Source: Meconema thalassinum
Taxonomy: Eukaryota; Arthropoda; Insecta; Orthoptera; Tettigoniidae
Length of the DNA: 64,000 bases
NCBI GenBank assembly: GCA_946902985.2
Contig: OX336396.1
Location: 238,406,297 to 238,470,296, forward strand
Reading direction: 5' to 3'
Under the pieces are notes generated by a model. That model did not search any database and had not been told where the DNA came from. It saw nothing but the letters and a program-made list of their open reading frames with translations. The translations under genes and the position numbers were made by a program. This document shows positions 1 through 9,988 of this stretch, in pieces (within the stretch, counting starts at the first letter, position 1; the number at the start of each line of letters is the position of its first letter).

Positions 1-219
1 TATTGCAGTGTATCATACATACAATTAGAAAATAAAGCTCGTATTTAAAGGTATGTTATTGGTTTTTTCGTTTCACTTTCCTTTCTATAGTTGTTTTTTG
101 AGCATATTCTGCATATTTAACCGCATATAATGGGTGTTAGAGCATATCTATTTAGCATAAAACGCATGGTTTTCGAGCATATCTGGAGATTTTATCGAGC
201 ATATCGATCCGAGCCCTAG
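1..219 (-). mobile_element. TIR element, truncated by window edge
   Basis: The sequence is the reverse complement of the left part of the element at 41567-42362, including the terminal motif CCGAGCCCTAG at 209-219. The rest lies beyond the window start. No coding potential is seen. A hAT-like MITE is a guess from the terminal GGG-rich motif; no target duplication can be tested because only one end is present. Confidence 0.75.
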
Positions 220-244
220 TGATGAATGTTAAACCCTATTAATG

Positions 245-1320
245 TTGGTTGGTTCCTCATTTTAGGGGCTGCGACAACGCGGTCATGTAGCCCGTGTACT
301 TTGGGTGTGTGCAGGGCCGCGAAGAGCTGATACGGGCCCTAGGACTAGCACTTACGAGCCCATCCATATGTGTTCGTCCCGTGACATCCTGGAAATATCA
401 AATTTTATTTTTAAGGCCCCTAAAACACTGTATTTTTCAATTAAAATTTTTGGAATATAGGCATACTGTATTAATTTTGTTCAATGTAAATTTGCAATGT
501 CCTTTCCGTTATATCTGACCGAAAATTTTACTCTCTCATCACAAGAACAAGTTCAACGCCTTTCACAATCTTATGCACTAAAGTTGGAATTTACAAAGGT
601 TCAAGGCTATTAGGTGAGTTGAAATGTTATTTAAAAACTTTCCTCCCTATAAATAGTGGAAAATTTACTATTTCTCTGGCCGCGAAGACATATAAATAAT
701 AGTTATTTACAAAATACATTTCTCATGTTCGTTTTTAAATTGTACAGTCAGATACAATAGATATCATAAAATGTTAAATAAAATTTAGTAAATTTGTTTA
801 CTCTGGACTTTTCTACTTCCACGGGCCCCTCAGCGTGACCGGGCTCCAGGGCTACAGCCCCGTTTGCCCCTCCCTCTAGTCGGGCCTGGGTGGGTGTAGA
901 ATCTGCCTGATAACCGGTGTTAATTGTGATGGCTGTATTAGTGTGTGTTATCTGTAATTCAGGGAAGGACTGCAGACGATGAATTTCAACTAGTTCCTAC
1001 TTTTGATACCAAATACTAATGTCAACGACACCTAGCTGTGAACTTGGCTACTAGATGCTACCGCAACCGGCACTTGGCGGCGAACGTTGGAACTTAATAG
1101 AGCGTTAATCAAATCTAACCTACAAATTTAACTTCACACAATACTGTACTTTTACATGCCATCAATCTATGACATGGGCCCGCCGGCTTTACTTCCACTC
1201 CGAAGGAAGGCATACTGAGGGATTTTTAGCGCTCTTAAAAATCCAATGACTTCGGCCGGGTATGAACCGGTGATCTTGGGGATTGAAGCTCAGCATGCTA
1301 CAAACTACGCCACTGAAGTC
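245..1320 (-). mobile_element. tRNA-derived SINE (family A, tail T2), split by a hAT MITE
   Basis: Read on the minus strand, the element starts near 1320 with a tRNA-like head: an A-box-like stretch (GCGTAGTTTGTAGC) and a B-box region, then a body and a tail ending in GGAACCAACCAA near 245. The same layout recurs at 8097-8490, 33769-34283, 47062-53590 and 62908-63420. The copy is interrupted at 312-888 by a hAT element with 8-bp flanks. Such SINEs are transcribed by RNA polymerase III and mobilised by a LINE; which LINE is not evident. The head is degenerate, so this copy is probably inactive. Confidence 0.85.
312..888. mobile_element. Non-autonomous hAT element (577 bp)
   Basis: The ends are CAGGGCCG and CGGGCCTG, near-perfect inverted repeats. 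The flanks are GGTGTGTG at 304-311 and GGTGGGTG at 889-896, an 8-bp target duplication with one mismatch, as expected for hAT. Removing the insert restores the SINE sequence found in other copies. No transposase frame is present. A second copy with a perfect 8-bp duplication lies at 59102-60157 in the opposite orientation. Confidence 0.88.
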
Positions 1321-1377
1321 ACTTCTATTAATGTTAGACGTTGAATAAGATATCATTGAAAATCGAAACAAGTTCGT

Positions 1378-1378
<1 letters not shown>

Positions 1379-1421
<43 letters not shown>
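1379..1421. repeat. (TAA)n microsatellite
   Basis: A run of about 14 TAA units lies between the SINE and a LINE remnant. Such runs are often seeded by retroposon 3' tails. Confidence 0.95.
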
Positions 1422-1424
1422 CAA

Positions 1425-1740
1425 CATAACACGCATGAGCTCGCAGAGACTAGCCAACGGCATATTTTCCTACTTTGTAGACAAGAAAACTAAGGGATCA
1501 TGGTACTCTGAGATCGAAACAGATCTAATAGAAGTAGAGATTTCGCTTGAGGACATTCAAGAACGTCTTCCTCTCCAGAAAAAAAAAACCTTGGAGCACA
1601 CCAGCGATTCCAAGAAAAGCAAAAACTGAGATCAGGCAAGAAGTGGACGGCTGACAGAAAGGAGGCGCACAGGAAACGGATGAAGTAACGTGGTCCATAG
1701 CTGGCCGATACGAAGGAGAAGCAAAAGACGATGAAGAAGA
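1425..1740 (+). pseudogene. 3' remnant of a LINE polyprotein
   Basis: The frame from 1435 encodes a C-terminal segment resembling the end of the LINE at 35876-39550: both share the pattern W..EI..DL and, further on, FQEKQK, SGKKW and RK.AH matching FQERKKQ, TGRKW and EKDRH there. The reading frame shifts near the poly-A run at about 1578-1587, after which the match continues in another frame to about 1708. The 5' part is missing, as is usual for LINE insertions. It is not functional. The relationship is judged by eye from the aligned motifs. Confidence 0.65.
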
Positions 1741-2189
1741 AACAACATATTTATGGTATCGACAAGGTGGATTAAATAATACAAATAATTTCCGTATAGA
1801 TAGTAATCGCAAATTAGCCTATAAACATCTGGTTTCCAAGTCACGAACTGCCATTGCTTCGTAAGTCTCCTCATGGCACATGTTGCAGCACGCACGGCTG
1901 TGGATCTAAGTGGGGGAGTGATACATCTCTCGCAAGTCTCATGAATACATTGTACAGTATTAGAAGTGAATCTCGTTACGTAACTCAATTCAGCGAGCGG
2001 GGAGAGCTTCGGGCCTTATAAAGCTAGACCTGACACGGAACAAGGTTCTTAGTGTGTGGCGCTTTATTGCGCTAGTTCACAACAAGCCGCTTGTATTCTG
2101 CAGAACCGGCACCACTCACTGTTTATTATTAGCTCTTACATGAATAACTCCACACCTGACCCTTATTTTACAGTCTGCAGTACCGTAAC
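1741..2189. other. Unassigned interval
   Basis: No long frame or familiar repeat was seen. Short frames on the minus strand lack any recognisable domain. Confidence 0.4.
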
Positions 2190-2820
2190 GATGATGATGA
2201 TGATACTTGTTGTTTCATGGGGCCTAACATCTAGGTTATCGGCCCTTAATGGTCTGAGTGATAGTGAACGAGAATGACAACTATAACTAATACTAACTAC
2301 AGACATACAAACTAGAAGAAGAAATGCTAAACAAATAAAGGATAAGGCAAATCAGGAAGAAAAGAAATGCCCTCAACCTTCGAAGAATGAGGCTTGAGAG
2401 TCATGGAAGGAAGGAGTGCCATGAAAGGCAGATAAGAAAGGGGAAAGAGGAAAGGGCCCGCTCCAAGTCAGAGGAGAAAAGGGACAAAACGGACCCAGCT
2501 CAACAATCCCTCGGGGTTGTCAACGCCCAAACTCACCAGCCGTGAGCCCTTGAGAGTGTAGCACTATCCAGGGTGGACCATAAGTGGTGGGGCTACACCA
2601 CTCTGCCTCCTTGAGGGCCTTTTTCAGAAGGCAGGAGATATCATGAAAAGAAAAAGAAGGCTGTCCCCTCGCAGACGGAGGGTATCGGGAAAGATGAGAC
2701 AAGGGACAATTAAGGCGGTAAAGTGAATGACTCCCTAGGCCTCGGATACCCCAATACCATCGGGGTCGGAAGAGAACAAGAGTTGACCAAGAGAGGTCGA
2801 CAGGAAAGAAGACGGAAAGG
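2190..2820 (-). mobile_element. Unclassified retroposon (family H), copy 1
   Basis: On the minus strand the sequence ends in GATAACCTAGATGTTAGGCC, then a CATGAAACAACAA segment and a short (ATC)n run at about 2190-2205. That ending resembles the tails of several SINEs in the window. The body matches 29351-30190 over more than 500 bp with many substitutions and small indels. A short open frame is partly conserved between the copies, but its divergence and lack of any known domain argue against coding. It could be a LINE 3' region or a long SINE. Confidence 0.6.
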
Positions 2821-3710
2821 AGCCCAACACATGTAAGTGGAAGCAATGCCGGACTCAACTGGGTTCCCGTCGTCGCCAACCCACGTCCCACTAGATGTTA
2901 TCCCCTGGGGGGTTGCAGTAACGATCAGAGGTGGCTGCACCTTATGTGCGAAAGTGCTGCAGCATATTGTTTTATTTGAAAATAAATTATTTAATAATAT
3001 TATCTACAATCAAATAGTGCGCATTAAAAAAGACGCCAGCCATAGATTAGGAAATATTTCAACTCCCTTCACAACGAGGTAGTGGTACGCTCCACTCCGC
3101 GTCCTGAACTGGCTGTGTAGATCACAGCTCAGCGAGAATTTCTACGTTTATTACCAGCAAACATGAACTCTGCCTTTTGCGCTTGCGCGCCCCAACGTTT
3201 CCGCTGCGCTGTTGGGACAACAGCCAAGACCACAGGCCAAGGCAACACAGCGATTCTTCGTTCGACCACACAGTGGCAGCACTAGTTACACGAAATGAGA
3301 ACGTGGCAGACTCTGCGTTAGCATTTTAAAGTGAATCGCTCAATGCAAACTGGGGGGTAAAATGGAGGAAGGCGTCAGCTGTTCCCGCCAGAAGGTCTTT
3401 TAATACTCCCAACTTACCTATTCTATGGGTAAAATAAGGACGTGATATTGTGATTTTCTTTAATTACAAAATATCTAGTTAGTAAATTTCACTATAGCAA
3501 AATAACATGTAATTTTGCATTACGAAGTTGCTGGTTTCACTTTAATTCTGAAACGTTCTGTTTCTGCACAAGTATTTATGAGTTCGAGAATATTTTGTCA
3601 TTACAGGTGATATTGTGTGTTTAATTAATTTTGTATGAGGAATGCGTATTGGTTCAGTATGGAGAGTCTCTTAAGTGTTTCTGAGTGAGTATTTCTATCA
3701 ATTACATCTT
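2821..3710. other. Unassigned interval
   Basis: A GC-richer stretch at about 3110-3300 is followed by AT-rich sequence. No gene or repeat was recognised. Confidence 0.4.
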
Positions 3711-3769
3711 TTACGAGAGGCGTACAATATTGTTTTACACTTTATTTTATTCTACCCAAATGAAGTACA

Positions 3770-4222
3770 TTACACATCAGTTGTTACGTCCACCTTCTCA
3801 ACACAATCTCCTTGTGACTTTATGTACTTTTGCCATCGATGTGTCAGTCTCTCCAGACCTTCCTGAAACCATTCTTTCGGAATGCTGCGTAGGCATGCCT
3901 TGACAGCAGTGTCCAGAGGTTTCTTCATGTTCCCGAACAGTTGATGATCACTTGGTGCCAAGTCGGGAGAGTATGGTGGTTGTGGCAGCACCGTGAATCC
4001 CATTTGCTCAATGGCAGCGTTGGTCTCTCGGCTAGTGTGGGGGCGGGCGTTGTCATGTTGCAGAAGCACACCTTTCGCCCATTTTCCTAGCCGCTTAGTT
4101 TGAATGCCACGACATAAGCGCTTACGGGTTGCCACATTAATAATGTTAATGTTAACAGTGGCCCCCAATTCCAGCCAGTCAATGAGGATGATGCCCTTTG
4201 TGTCCCATAACACTGTCACCAT
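3770..4222 (-). pseudogene. Mariner-type transposase, C-terminal part
   Basis: The 150-residue frame holds the second and third catalytic aspartates of mariner transposases: HDNARPH with D57 and YSPDLAPSD with D92, separated by 34 residues (the D34D signature). The segment before it, WDTKG..LIDW, also fits mariner. The N-terminal DNA-binding region and the first catalytic Asp are missing, since full mariner transposases are about 340-350 residues. The fragment starts where the inverted second copy approaches. It is inactive. Confidence 0.85.
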
Positions 4223-4276
4223 TCACTTGCCAATTGATGGCACTGTTCGACATTTCATTGGCGGTGAACTGCCCCA

Positions 4277-4465
4277 ATGCTTCCATTGCATGATAGTCAT
4301 TTTGTGGATTTTGCAGAACTGGACACAGCTGTCAAGAAATGGGTACGCAGAACTCCGAAAGAATGGTTTCAGGAAGGTCTGAAGAGACTCATACATCGAT
4401 GGCAAAAGTGCATAAAACTACAAGGAGATTACGTTGAGAAGGTGGACGTAAAAACTGATGTGTAA
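4277..4465 (+). pseudogene. Second mariner C-terminal fragment, inverted
   Basis: From about residue 15 of this frame the sequence matches the last 60 or so residues of the minus-strand fragment: LDTAVK, PKEWFQEGL, HRWQK and EKVD are shared. Both end at the same stop and continue into the same 3' sequence and terminus. No catalytic residue is retained. Confidence 0.78.
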
Positions 4466-4525
4466 TGTGCTTCATTTGGGTAGAAAAAAAATAAAGTGTA
4501 AAACAATGTAGTACGCCCTTTGTAA

Positions 4526-4929
4526 TTATATTTAGTTTTTGGAGGTGGGATGGGGTAGTCCACACAACTGAATTTCTGCACCAGCCACCACTGGTAACGA
4601 CATCTCTACATAGTCTAAAACTAAGTCCTCGATTCCTGGATAAAACTAGTAATCTCGAGAACCGCTGGATGGATTTTAATGCGGGTTTCACCATTCTGTA
4701 AAGGATTTCCCGAGGAAGGTTTCTGTAGAAAAACATTCATTTATGACCAAAGGAAGACGAGCAGTAAAGATTTCAGTTAATCGAGTCGAAGAAAAACCTG
4801 CTGTCCGTGCGCCTTTTAAGCTTACGCTGGGCAAACCGTTAAACATATATATTCACTAAGAGTGTAAGAATTGTTCAGCATAAAAAGTTCTACAAAAATT
4901 CGTATTATTACTAGTACAGACATCACAGA
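4526..4929. other. Non-coding interval with a possible old Helitron-type repeat
   Basis: The stretch at about 4640-4735 (TCTCGAGAACCGCTGGATGG onward) has the style of Helitron body sequence, similar in wording to ACTCAAGAACGGCTGAACCG at 20989-21008. No ends could be found. The call is weak. Confidence 0.3.
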
Positions 4930-5175
4930 GACACAGGGTATCAGACAACTTCTAAACACACCCAAGTGCACGGGGCTACATGACCACGATGTCGGAAAGC
5001 CCCCCGAAGAATCAACAACTTCTTTTTCTTCGGGGTAGCCTCGTTTAAACCATTTCTGCCATTCCGCTCCATTTCTACACATTTCCATGTTCCGAATCTC
5101 GTGTTCTGTTTCCACTCCGGTCGTCGTCGTTTATATCCGTCCAATCTGAGGCTACTTGTAGTTCTCTGAATCACT
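4930..5175 (-). mobile_element. Chimeric retroposon: LINE 5' piece joined to SINE tail
   Basis: On the minus strand, 5175-5100 encodes DGYKRRRP and then RFGTW, matching the start of the RTE-like polyprotein at 12005-14956 (DGCKRRRP, then RVGTL). From about 5005 to 4930 the sequence becomes the SINE tail seen at 34440-34490 (CGTGGTCATGTAGCCCCGTG). This resembles a 5' LINE fragment fused to a SINE-type 3' end, possibly by template switching. Confidence 0.5.
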
Positions 5176-5367
5176 TTACCTCCACATGGGGGATTAGCCC
5201 AAGGTAGAGTGATTTGTTAGGTTACCTTCCCATCCTCCATATTACTCCTCTGGAGACAGGGTGCCCCAGATTGTCAGGGGTTGGGCACGCATTTCCTCAT
5301 TACCCACTTAGGTATGGTTTTCCCGCCAATACTCGGGTGGCTGATTGCAGTGGTTTCACACTGAGCG

Positions 5368-5611
5368 ATGAGGGGCGTGATGGCGCAGTAGTCAAGCTAT
5401 TCGCCTCTCACCAAGGTGGACCGGGTTCGATTCCCGGTCAAAGCATGTGAGATTTTCGAAGTGAAATGCCATGCCCTGTGGTTCGGATTCCACGTAAAAA
5501 GGAGGTCCCGTGGCTCATGATCACATGATTCACGGTCACATAACTCTACAAGCATTCCACTGAGCGATTTGGACGCCACATCCCCACGCTGGAAAGAATC
5601 AACAACAACAA
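5368..5611 (+). mobile_element. tRNA-derived SINE, family D
   Basis: The head carries an A-box-like GATGGCGCAGTAGTCAAGC and a clear B box in CCGGGTTCGATTCCCGG (5421-5437). The body continues with TGGTTCGGATTCCACG and ends in a short CAA run (5598-5611). A headless piece of the same family lies inside LTR2 at 23171-23289. No target duplication was identified. Confidence 0.8.
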
Positions 5612-6181
5612 TATATATTTCGTGGTTTTCCTTTTTCTATTTCGCACCAAGTTATCTAGTAGTCGTATTTTTCGCTTTGGTAGTGGCAACGTCAGTGTGA
5701 ACAGCCTACTGAACCTTTAATGTTGATATTTTATTGAATTAATTAATTAACTAATTTCTAATTGATATTTATAATTATTTTCATAATTCCTTTATAGCTA
5801 TGTTTTTCATTTTTATTTTTATATTTTTTATAATTGTAATTTTATTTTTATGATTTTTATTTTATTTTTTCAGTTTAATTGTTAATGTTTTTAGTTTTAA
5901 AGGTTTTTAAATTGTATCCAACACATTGCGTCAAGTAGATACGTATATAATATTTGAATTTTAGAAATACTAGCACTTCGGCATGAAAATTCACCGAAAT
6001 TTGGCTGAAAGATTCAACTATGAGCATCTTTGAAAACATAAACGGTCCTTATGACAGGTGGTTAATATAGAGACCACTATCCCATAAAAGGGTTAACGTG
6101 CTGTCCAGGCAGAGAGGAACGAAACCCTCACAATTGCCCAGGCGGCGCCACCAGTGACGAGGCGCCCTGGCAGCGACAGTG
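5612..6181. other. AT-rich interval without gene
   Basis: Very T-rich stretches at 5740-5910 and no recognisable repeat ends. Confidence 0.5.
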
Positions 6182-6233
6182 CGCTAGAGCAGTGTTTCCC
6201 AAACTTTTTTTGAGTGTGCACCACTTTAAGATA

Positions 6234-6667
6234 TTTTTATTTATTTTATTTATCGTATGGCTTTTAGTGCCGGGAGTGTCCGAGGACATGTTCGGCTCGC
6301 CTGAGTCTGTAGCTGCTTCCAGCGGACACCCTAAAGGGCGAGCTACAAGTTCCGTTCAATTTCAAGTAGTTCCAACTTTCGCCACCAGATATCAATGATA
6401 CCTAGTGGTGAACGTTGGAACTTTGATAGAGCGTTCTGACGAAATCTAACCTAACAAATTTTGCTTTACACAAGTTTAGTCTGTGAAAGGATCTTTAACA
6501 TGCCATAAATCTATGACATGGGACCGCCGGCTTTACTTCCCCTCCGAAGGAAGGCATACTGAAGGATTTTTAACGGTCTTAAAAAAACCGACGACTTCGG
6601 CCGGGTTTGAACCCACTATCTTGGGCATAGCAGTTCAGCATGCTACCGACTACGCCACCGAAGCCGT
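6234..6667 (-). mobile_element. SINE family A with tail T1
   Basis: On the minus strand the head starts at 6667 (GACGGCTTCGGTGGCGTAG), has a B box at about 6600-6611 and ends in the T1 tail GGCACTAAAAGCCATACGAT plus an ATAAA-rich run. A 13-bp duplication CACTTTAAGATAT flanks the insertion at 6221-6233 and 6742-6754. The right-hand duplication lies 74 bp beyond the SINE head; the intervening filler copies sequence from 7094-7172. Confidence 0.85.
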
Positions 6668-6744
6668 CTCAAACGAAGATCGTTTTCCACTGTAAGGAAC
6701 CTATTTATTTTTGAGATAAACAAGTGAAGAAAATACACCCTCAC
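6666..6744. repeat. 79-bp direct repeat, copy 1 (copy 2 at 7094-7172)
   Basis: The sequence from GTCTCAAACGAAGATCG to ACACCCTCAC is identical in both places, 428 bp apart. Copy 1 sits exactly between the SINE 5' end and its target duplication, so it was probably added during SINE insertion. Confidence 0.9.
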
Positions 6745-7093
6745 TTTAAGATATGAGAATCTCTCGCGTACCACCTAATGGTTGGAAGATATAGTAATTA
6801 TAACCCCCGCCACCACTACGTAGCAGATCAAAAGACGGATTGTAAATAATTGTGTTTGTTAGAGTTAGACTGTTGGAGTTAAAGTTGAATAGTACGAATA
6901 ATAAAAAGTGTGTCCAGTTATTTCATTATTTATTACAATTCAAACATTCAGAAATGACACTGTACAAATAATATTAATAAAATAACTCGTAATAATTAAA
7001 CATACAAACCAAAGTTCAACTAACAACTTCAGTGTGAAGGATGAGCTTGAAGATTAGAAGCCAACTTAGGATTGTCTGGTTTAAGATTGCTGA

Positions 7094-7172
7094 GTCTCAA
7101 ACGAAGATCGTTTTCCACTGTAAGGAACCTATTTATTTTTGAGATAAACAAGTGAAGAAAATACACCCTCAC
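7094..7172. repeat. 79-bp direct repeat, copy 2 (probable source)
   Basis: This copy lies in ordinary hAT interior sequence and is identical to 6666-6744. Its flanks do not look like insertion boundaries, so it is probably the template for the filler next to the SINE. Confidence 0.85.
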
Positions 7173-7445
7173 ACAAGTACGAAGTAGTGAAAGGCAGTAA
7201 AAATCTAACTGCTTTGTCAGCTCTGTCTGCATAGTCTGCACGCCTCTCAACCCTAAAGTTCACAGGAGCCATTCTTGGAAAGGTTTGCCTTAGTTCTCAA
7301 TCTCAATTTAATTCATAAAACTTCTCCTTATCTTTGGCCTTCAAGTCCTCCGGCAACATATCAATGTTTTTATATTTTTCGTAACGTAGGCCTATCTGAT
7401 ATTTTTATATTTTTCGTAACATCACCGCGTACCACTGCGCTAGAG

Positions 7446-8096
7446 ATTCCAAATCGTACCTTTAGAAGTTTGGATTTTAGGACAGTTGGCAATAGCAGCT
7501 GTCAAATAAGAGGCAAGTTACTGTAAAAGAACTACAGTATAACACTGGTTGAAGTTAGCGGGCTCTCTCGTGTTTAAGGGCTGTTCGCCACGCCGGATGT
7601 CTGGACCGTAAGGCTTGTATGAAATGAGTTTGGAATGTGGAGATGAAGTTAGCGCCAAGCTTGGTTATTGCAAACTGCCTCCTTAGAGACCTTGTTTATT
7701 CCTTGCCCTGGCCATTCAATGGCTCGTTTAGCCGTGAAGACCGCGTAATAACGTGGCCACGGTATAATCTCTTCTGGTGAAGGTGGAACATCGCTACACT
7801 TTTTCCTCTTCATTCGCCGCTTTAGCTCAAACAACAAAAACGGGACAATGGTTGTTTTTGTTGATTTATTTTGTTTTCCTTTTGACATTGTGGTCATGTA
7901 GGTCGTGTACTTATGTGTGAATATTCTATCTGATGACCTGTGTCATTGTGATGTCAGTAATAACGTGAGTATTGTATTTGTAATTGGGGGCGACAGTACT
8001 GTTTATAGCAACCATACAGTGATTCCCTAATAGTCTGGTTGGTTCCTCAGTGGGGCAGATGATTTCGTAGTTCCGCCCATTAAAATTTCAATAACT
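7446..8096. other. Unassigned interval with a SINE-tail fragment
   Basis: Most is non-coding. At 8036-8085 a GGTTGGTTCCTCAG segment resembles a SINE tail start. A minus-strand frame at 7649-7897 has a lysine-rich stretch but no domain and was not called as a gene. Confidence 0.4.
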
Positions 8097-8490
8097 AACT
8101 GGTTCCTCATTTTAGGGTCTGCCACAATGTGGTCATGTACCCCCGTGTGCTTTGGGTGTGTGTAAAATCTGTCTGATAACTGGTGCTAATTGTGGTGGCT
8201 GTATTAATCTGTAATTCAGGTAAGGACTGCAGACGATCAATTTCAAGGAATTCCTACTTTAGCTACCAAATGCTACCGTCAACGACACCTAGCTGCGAAC
8301 TTGAACCGCAACCGGCACACAATTGTCATAATTCAATGACACGTGCCCACCGCTGTACTTCCCCTCTGAAGAAAGGCATACTGAGGGATTTTTAACGCTC
8401 TTAAAAAATCTGATGACTTCGGTCGGGTTTGAACCCGCGATCTTTGGTATAGAAGCTCAGCATGCTACCAACTACGTCACTGAAGCCGCC
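8097..8490 (-). mobile_element. SINE family A with tail T2
   Basis: Minus-strand head at 8490-8420 (GGCGGCTTCAGTGACGTAG, B box GCGGGTTCAAACC) and T2 tail ending near 8097 (GAGGAACCAG). The middle is shorter than in the copy at 62908-63420. Confidence 0.85.
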
Positions 8491-9584
8491 AAACCCCCTA
8501 ATAGTCTAATACAAAAATCCTTCTCAGTGAGTTTAATAACTCAAATCATGAACACGCTGAAAGGCAAATCAGTCTCAAATAAAAATGTATGTAGGCCAAT
8601 GTAAAGTTTTTACCAAATATCATATAATTTTATTATTTCAGCAGTATAGATCCCTCCTGCGGCGCTCACAAGCGACTGATCGTGACAAATGAGCATTCAA
8701 ATGAAAGAGAATATACTGTACATTAGCAGTGACGAATAGCACTCTAATTTCATAAATATATATGATTTCTTAAAAAAAATGACGTAAAAAATGTACGAAG
8801 TGTGCGATTTGCAGATACTGTTGCTGTAGCAAAATACGCTCCATAATTGCTGTCCACTTCACATTCTGGCCACTGTGATGCCTATTTCATGTCATTTTAA
8901 CATTCTGAGGTATTTTCTTTATAATTTTGTTTGGATTTCAGACAGTAAATCGAAGGGATGAGTACTCAAATCGTATAATTTCATCAATATCGAATTACCG
9001 GTGAGTGTTATGATGATCCTATTTTTAGTGATTGCCTTCTTAAGTTAGGGAACGTAGAACTTGGAATTATAACTGAAATGTAAATAGTGTTCTATAATCA
9101 TTTGGATGAAATAAAAGCGTAACAACCTTTCTCCTTAAGTCTCTCCTTATAAATCTATTTGGGAAAGTGTGGTTTATGAACATGCCTCTTGCTCTAGCTA
9201 GACTGTCATTGTGTTGAATTGAGCTCCCCAGAGAGAGGGTTGTTGATTCGAGCCCGCAGTAGGAAGGATTCTCTTATTAATCATAGCATGACAATCCATT
9301 AGCCTGTACGTGACTCCACACAGGCAGCTAACATTTATCAGGCACTCATCGTCATGTGTTTGCGAGTGCACCGATGCATTTGACAACGTCCTAATGCTAG
9401 GAACTTAGACAAACCTGACGTTGGGTAAACAAGGACTATCAATGAGAAACGTGATGCGAGATGGGAGGGACAAAGCCCCCTTAGGGCGCGCTGTAATGCG
9501 GTAATACAAATTACTTCAATGTGGCAGTGGGGACTACAGACACCGCATGACGAGGGTAGCCATAACCAAATACCGGGGTTGGGT
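8491..9584. other. Unassigned interval
   Basis: AT-rich, no long frames. A degenerate tRNA-like segment may exist at about 9235-9260 (TTGATTCGAGCCC), too weak to call. Confidence 0.4.
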
Positions 9585-9720
9585 AACTTAGTTGTTGTTA
9601 ATTCAATTTAGGGACTTTGGGCATCTTGGCCATCAGCTCCGTGTAGTTGGGTGTGTGTTGAATTTGATGATCATGATGATGATGATGATAATTGTGGTTT
9701 TAAGGGGCCTAGCCTCTTGT
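9585..9720 (-). mobile_element. SINE tail fragments
   Basis: 9594-9650 and 9672-9715 each read on the minus strand as a tail of the type GG(C/G)CAAGATG.. or GGCCCCTTAAAACCAC followed by a (ATC)n run. The same GGCC(C)CTTAAAACAA motif ends several retroposons here. No heads are present. Confidence 0.5.
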
Positions 9721-9754
9721 TTTTTGTTTTTGTTTTTTATTTTTTAAATTTATT

Positions 9755-9988
9755 TTTAGTTGCCTCCGTTGCGTAGCGGTCAGCATGGTTAGCTGCCGCC
9801 CCGGAGGTCCTGGGTTCGATTCCCGGCTCTGCCACGAAATTTGCAAAGTGGTATGAGGACTGGAACGCGGTCTACTCAGCCTCGGGTGGTCCAAATGAGT
9901 AGAGGGAGTTCGATTCCCACCTCAGCAATCCTCGAAGTGGTTTTACGTGGTTTCCCACTTCGTCTTCGGGCAAATGCCGGAATGGTAC
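9755..9988 (+). mobile_element. SINE family E, left part (continues at 28472)
   Basis: The tRNA-like head spans about 9758-9833 with an A box (TTGCGTAGCGGTCAGCATGG) and a B box in CTGGGTTCGATTCCCGG. A second B-box-like segment, GAGTTCGATTCCCACCTC, lies at 9907-9924, so the head may be dimeric. The shared central domain begins at about 9940 (TTTTACGTGGTTTCCCACTT, then GGCAAATGCCGGAATGGTAC). The SINE is cut at 9988 by the LTR retrotransposon; its remainder resumes at 28472. Confidence 0.88.

Larger units (their letters stand above)
3711..4525. mobile_element. Inverted pair of mariner 3' ends
   Basis: Both outer ends are the same mariner terminus. The left end begins TTACGAGAGGCGTAC and the complement of the right end begins TTACAAAGGGCGTAC. 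Each is followed inward by matching 3' non-coding sequence and then the C-terminal end of a transposase, reading away from the centre: minus strand on the left and plus strand on the right. No mariner 5' end is present, so this is a fold-back structure and not a normal element. The two arms differ by several substitutions, so the structure is old or was assembled from two copies. Confidence 0.75.
6190..7437. mobile_element. hAT-type element with 8-bp target duplication
   Basis: The left end starts CAGTGTTTCCCAAACTTTTT, a classic hAT (Charlie-like) terminus, and the right end finishes in CACTG. The flanks are identical: CGCTAGAG at 6182-6189 and 7438-7445. Only the terminal five bases are clearly inverted repeats. 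No transposase remains, so the copy is non-autonomous or decayed. It contains a SINE (6234-6667) and a 79-bp direct repeat. Confidence 0.85.

Noticed and set aside
2520..2891. A conserved protein shared with 29768-30172
   Set aside because: The matching frames lie in two copies of the same retroposon, with different lengths and shifted registers.
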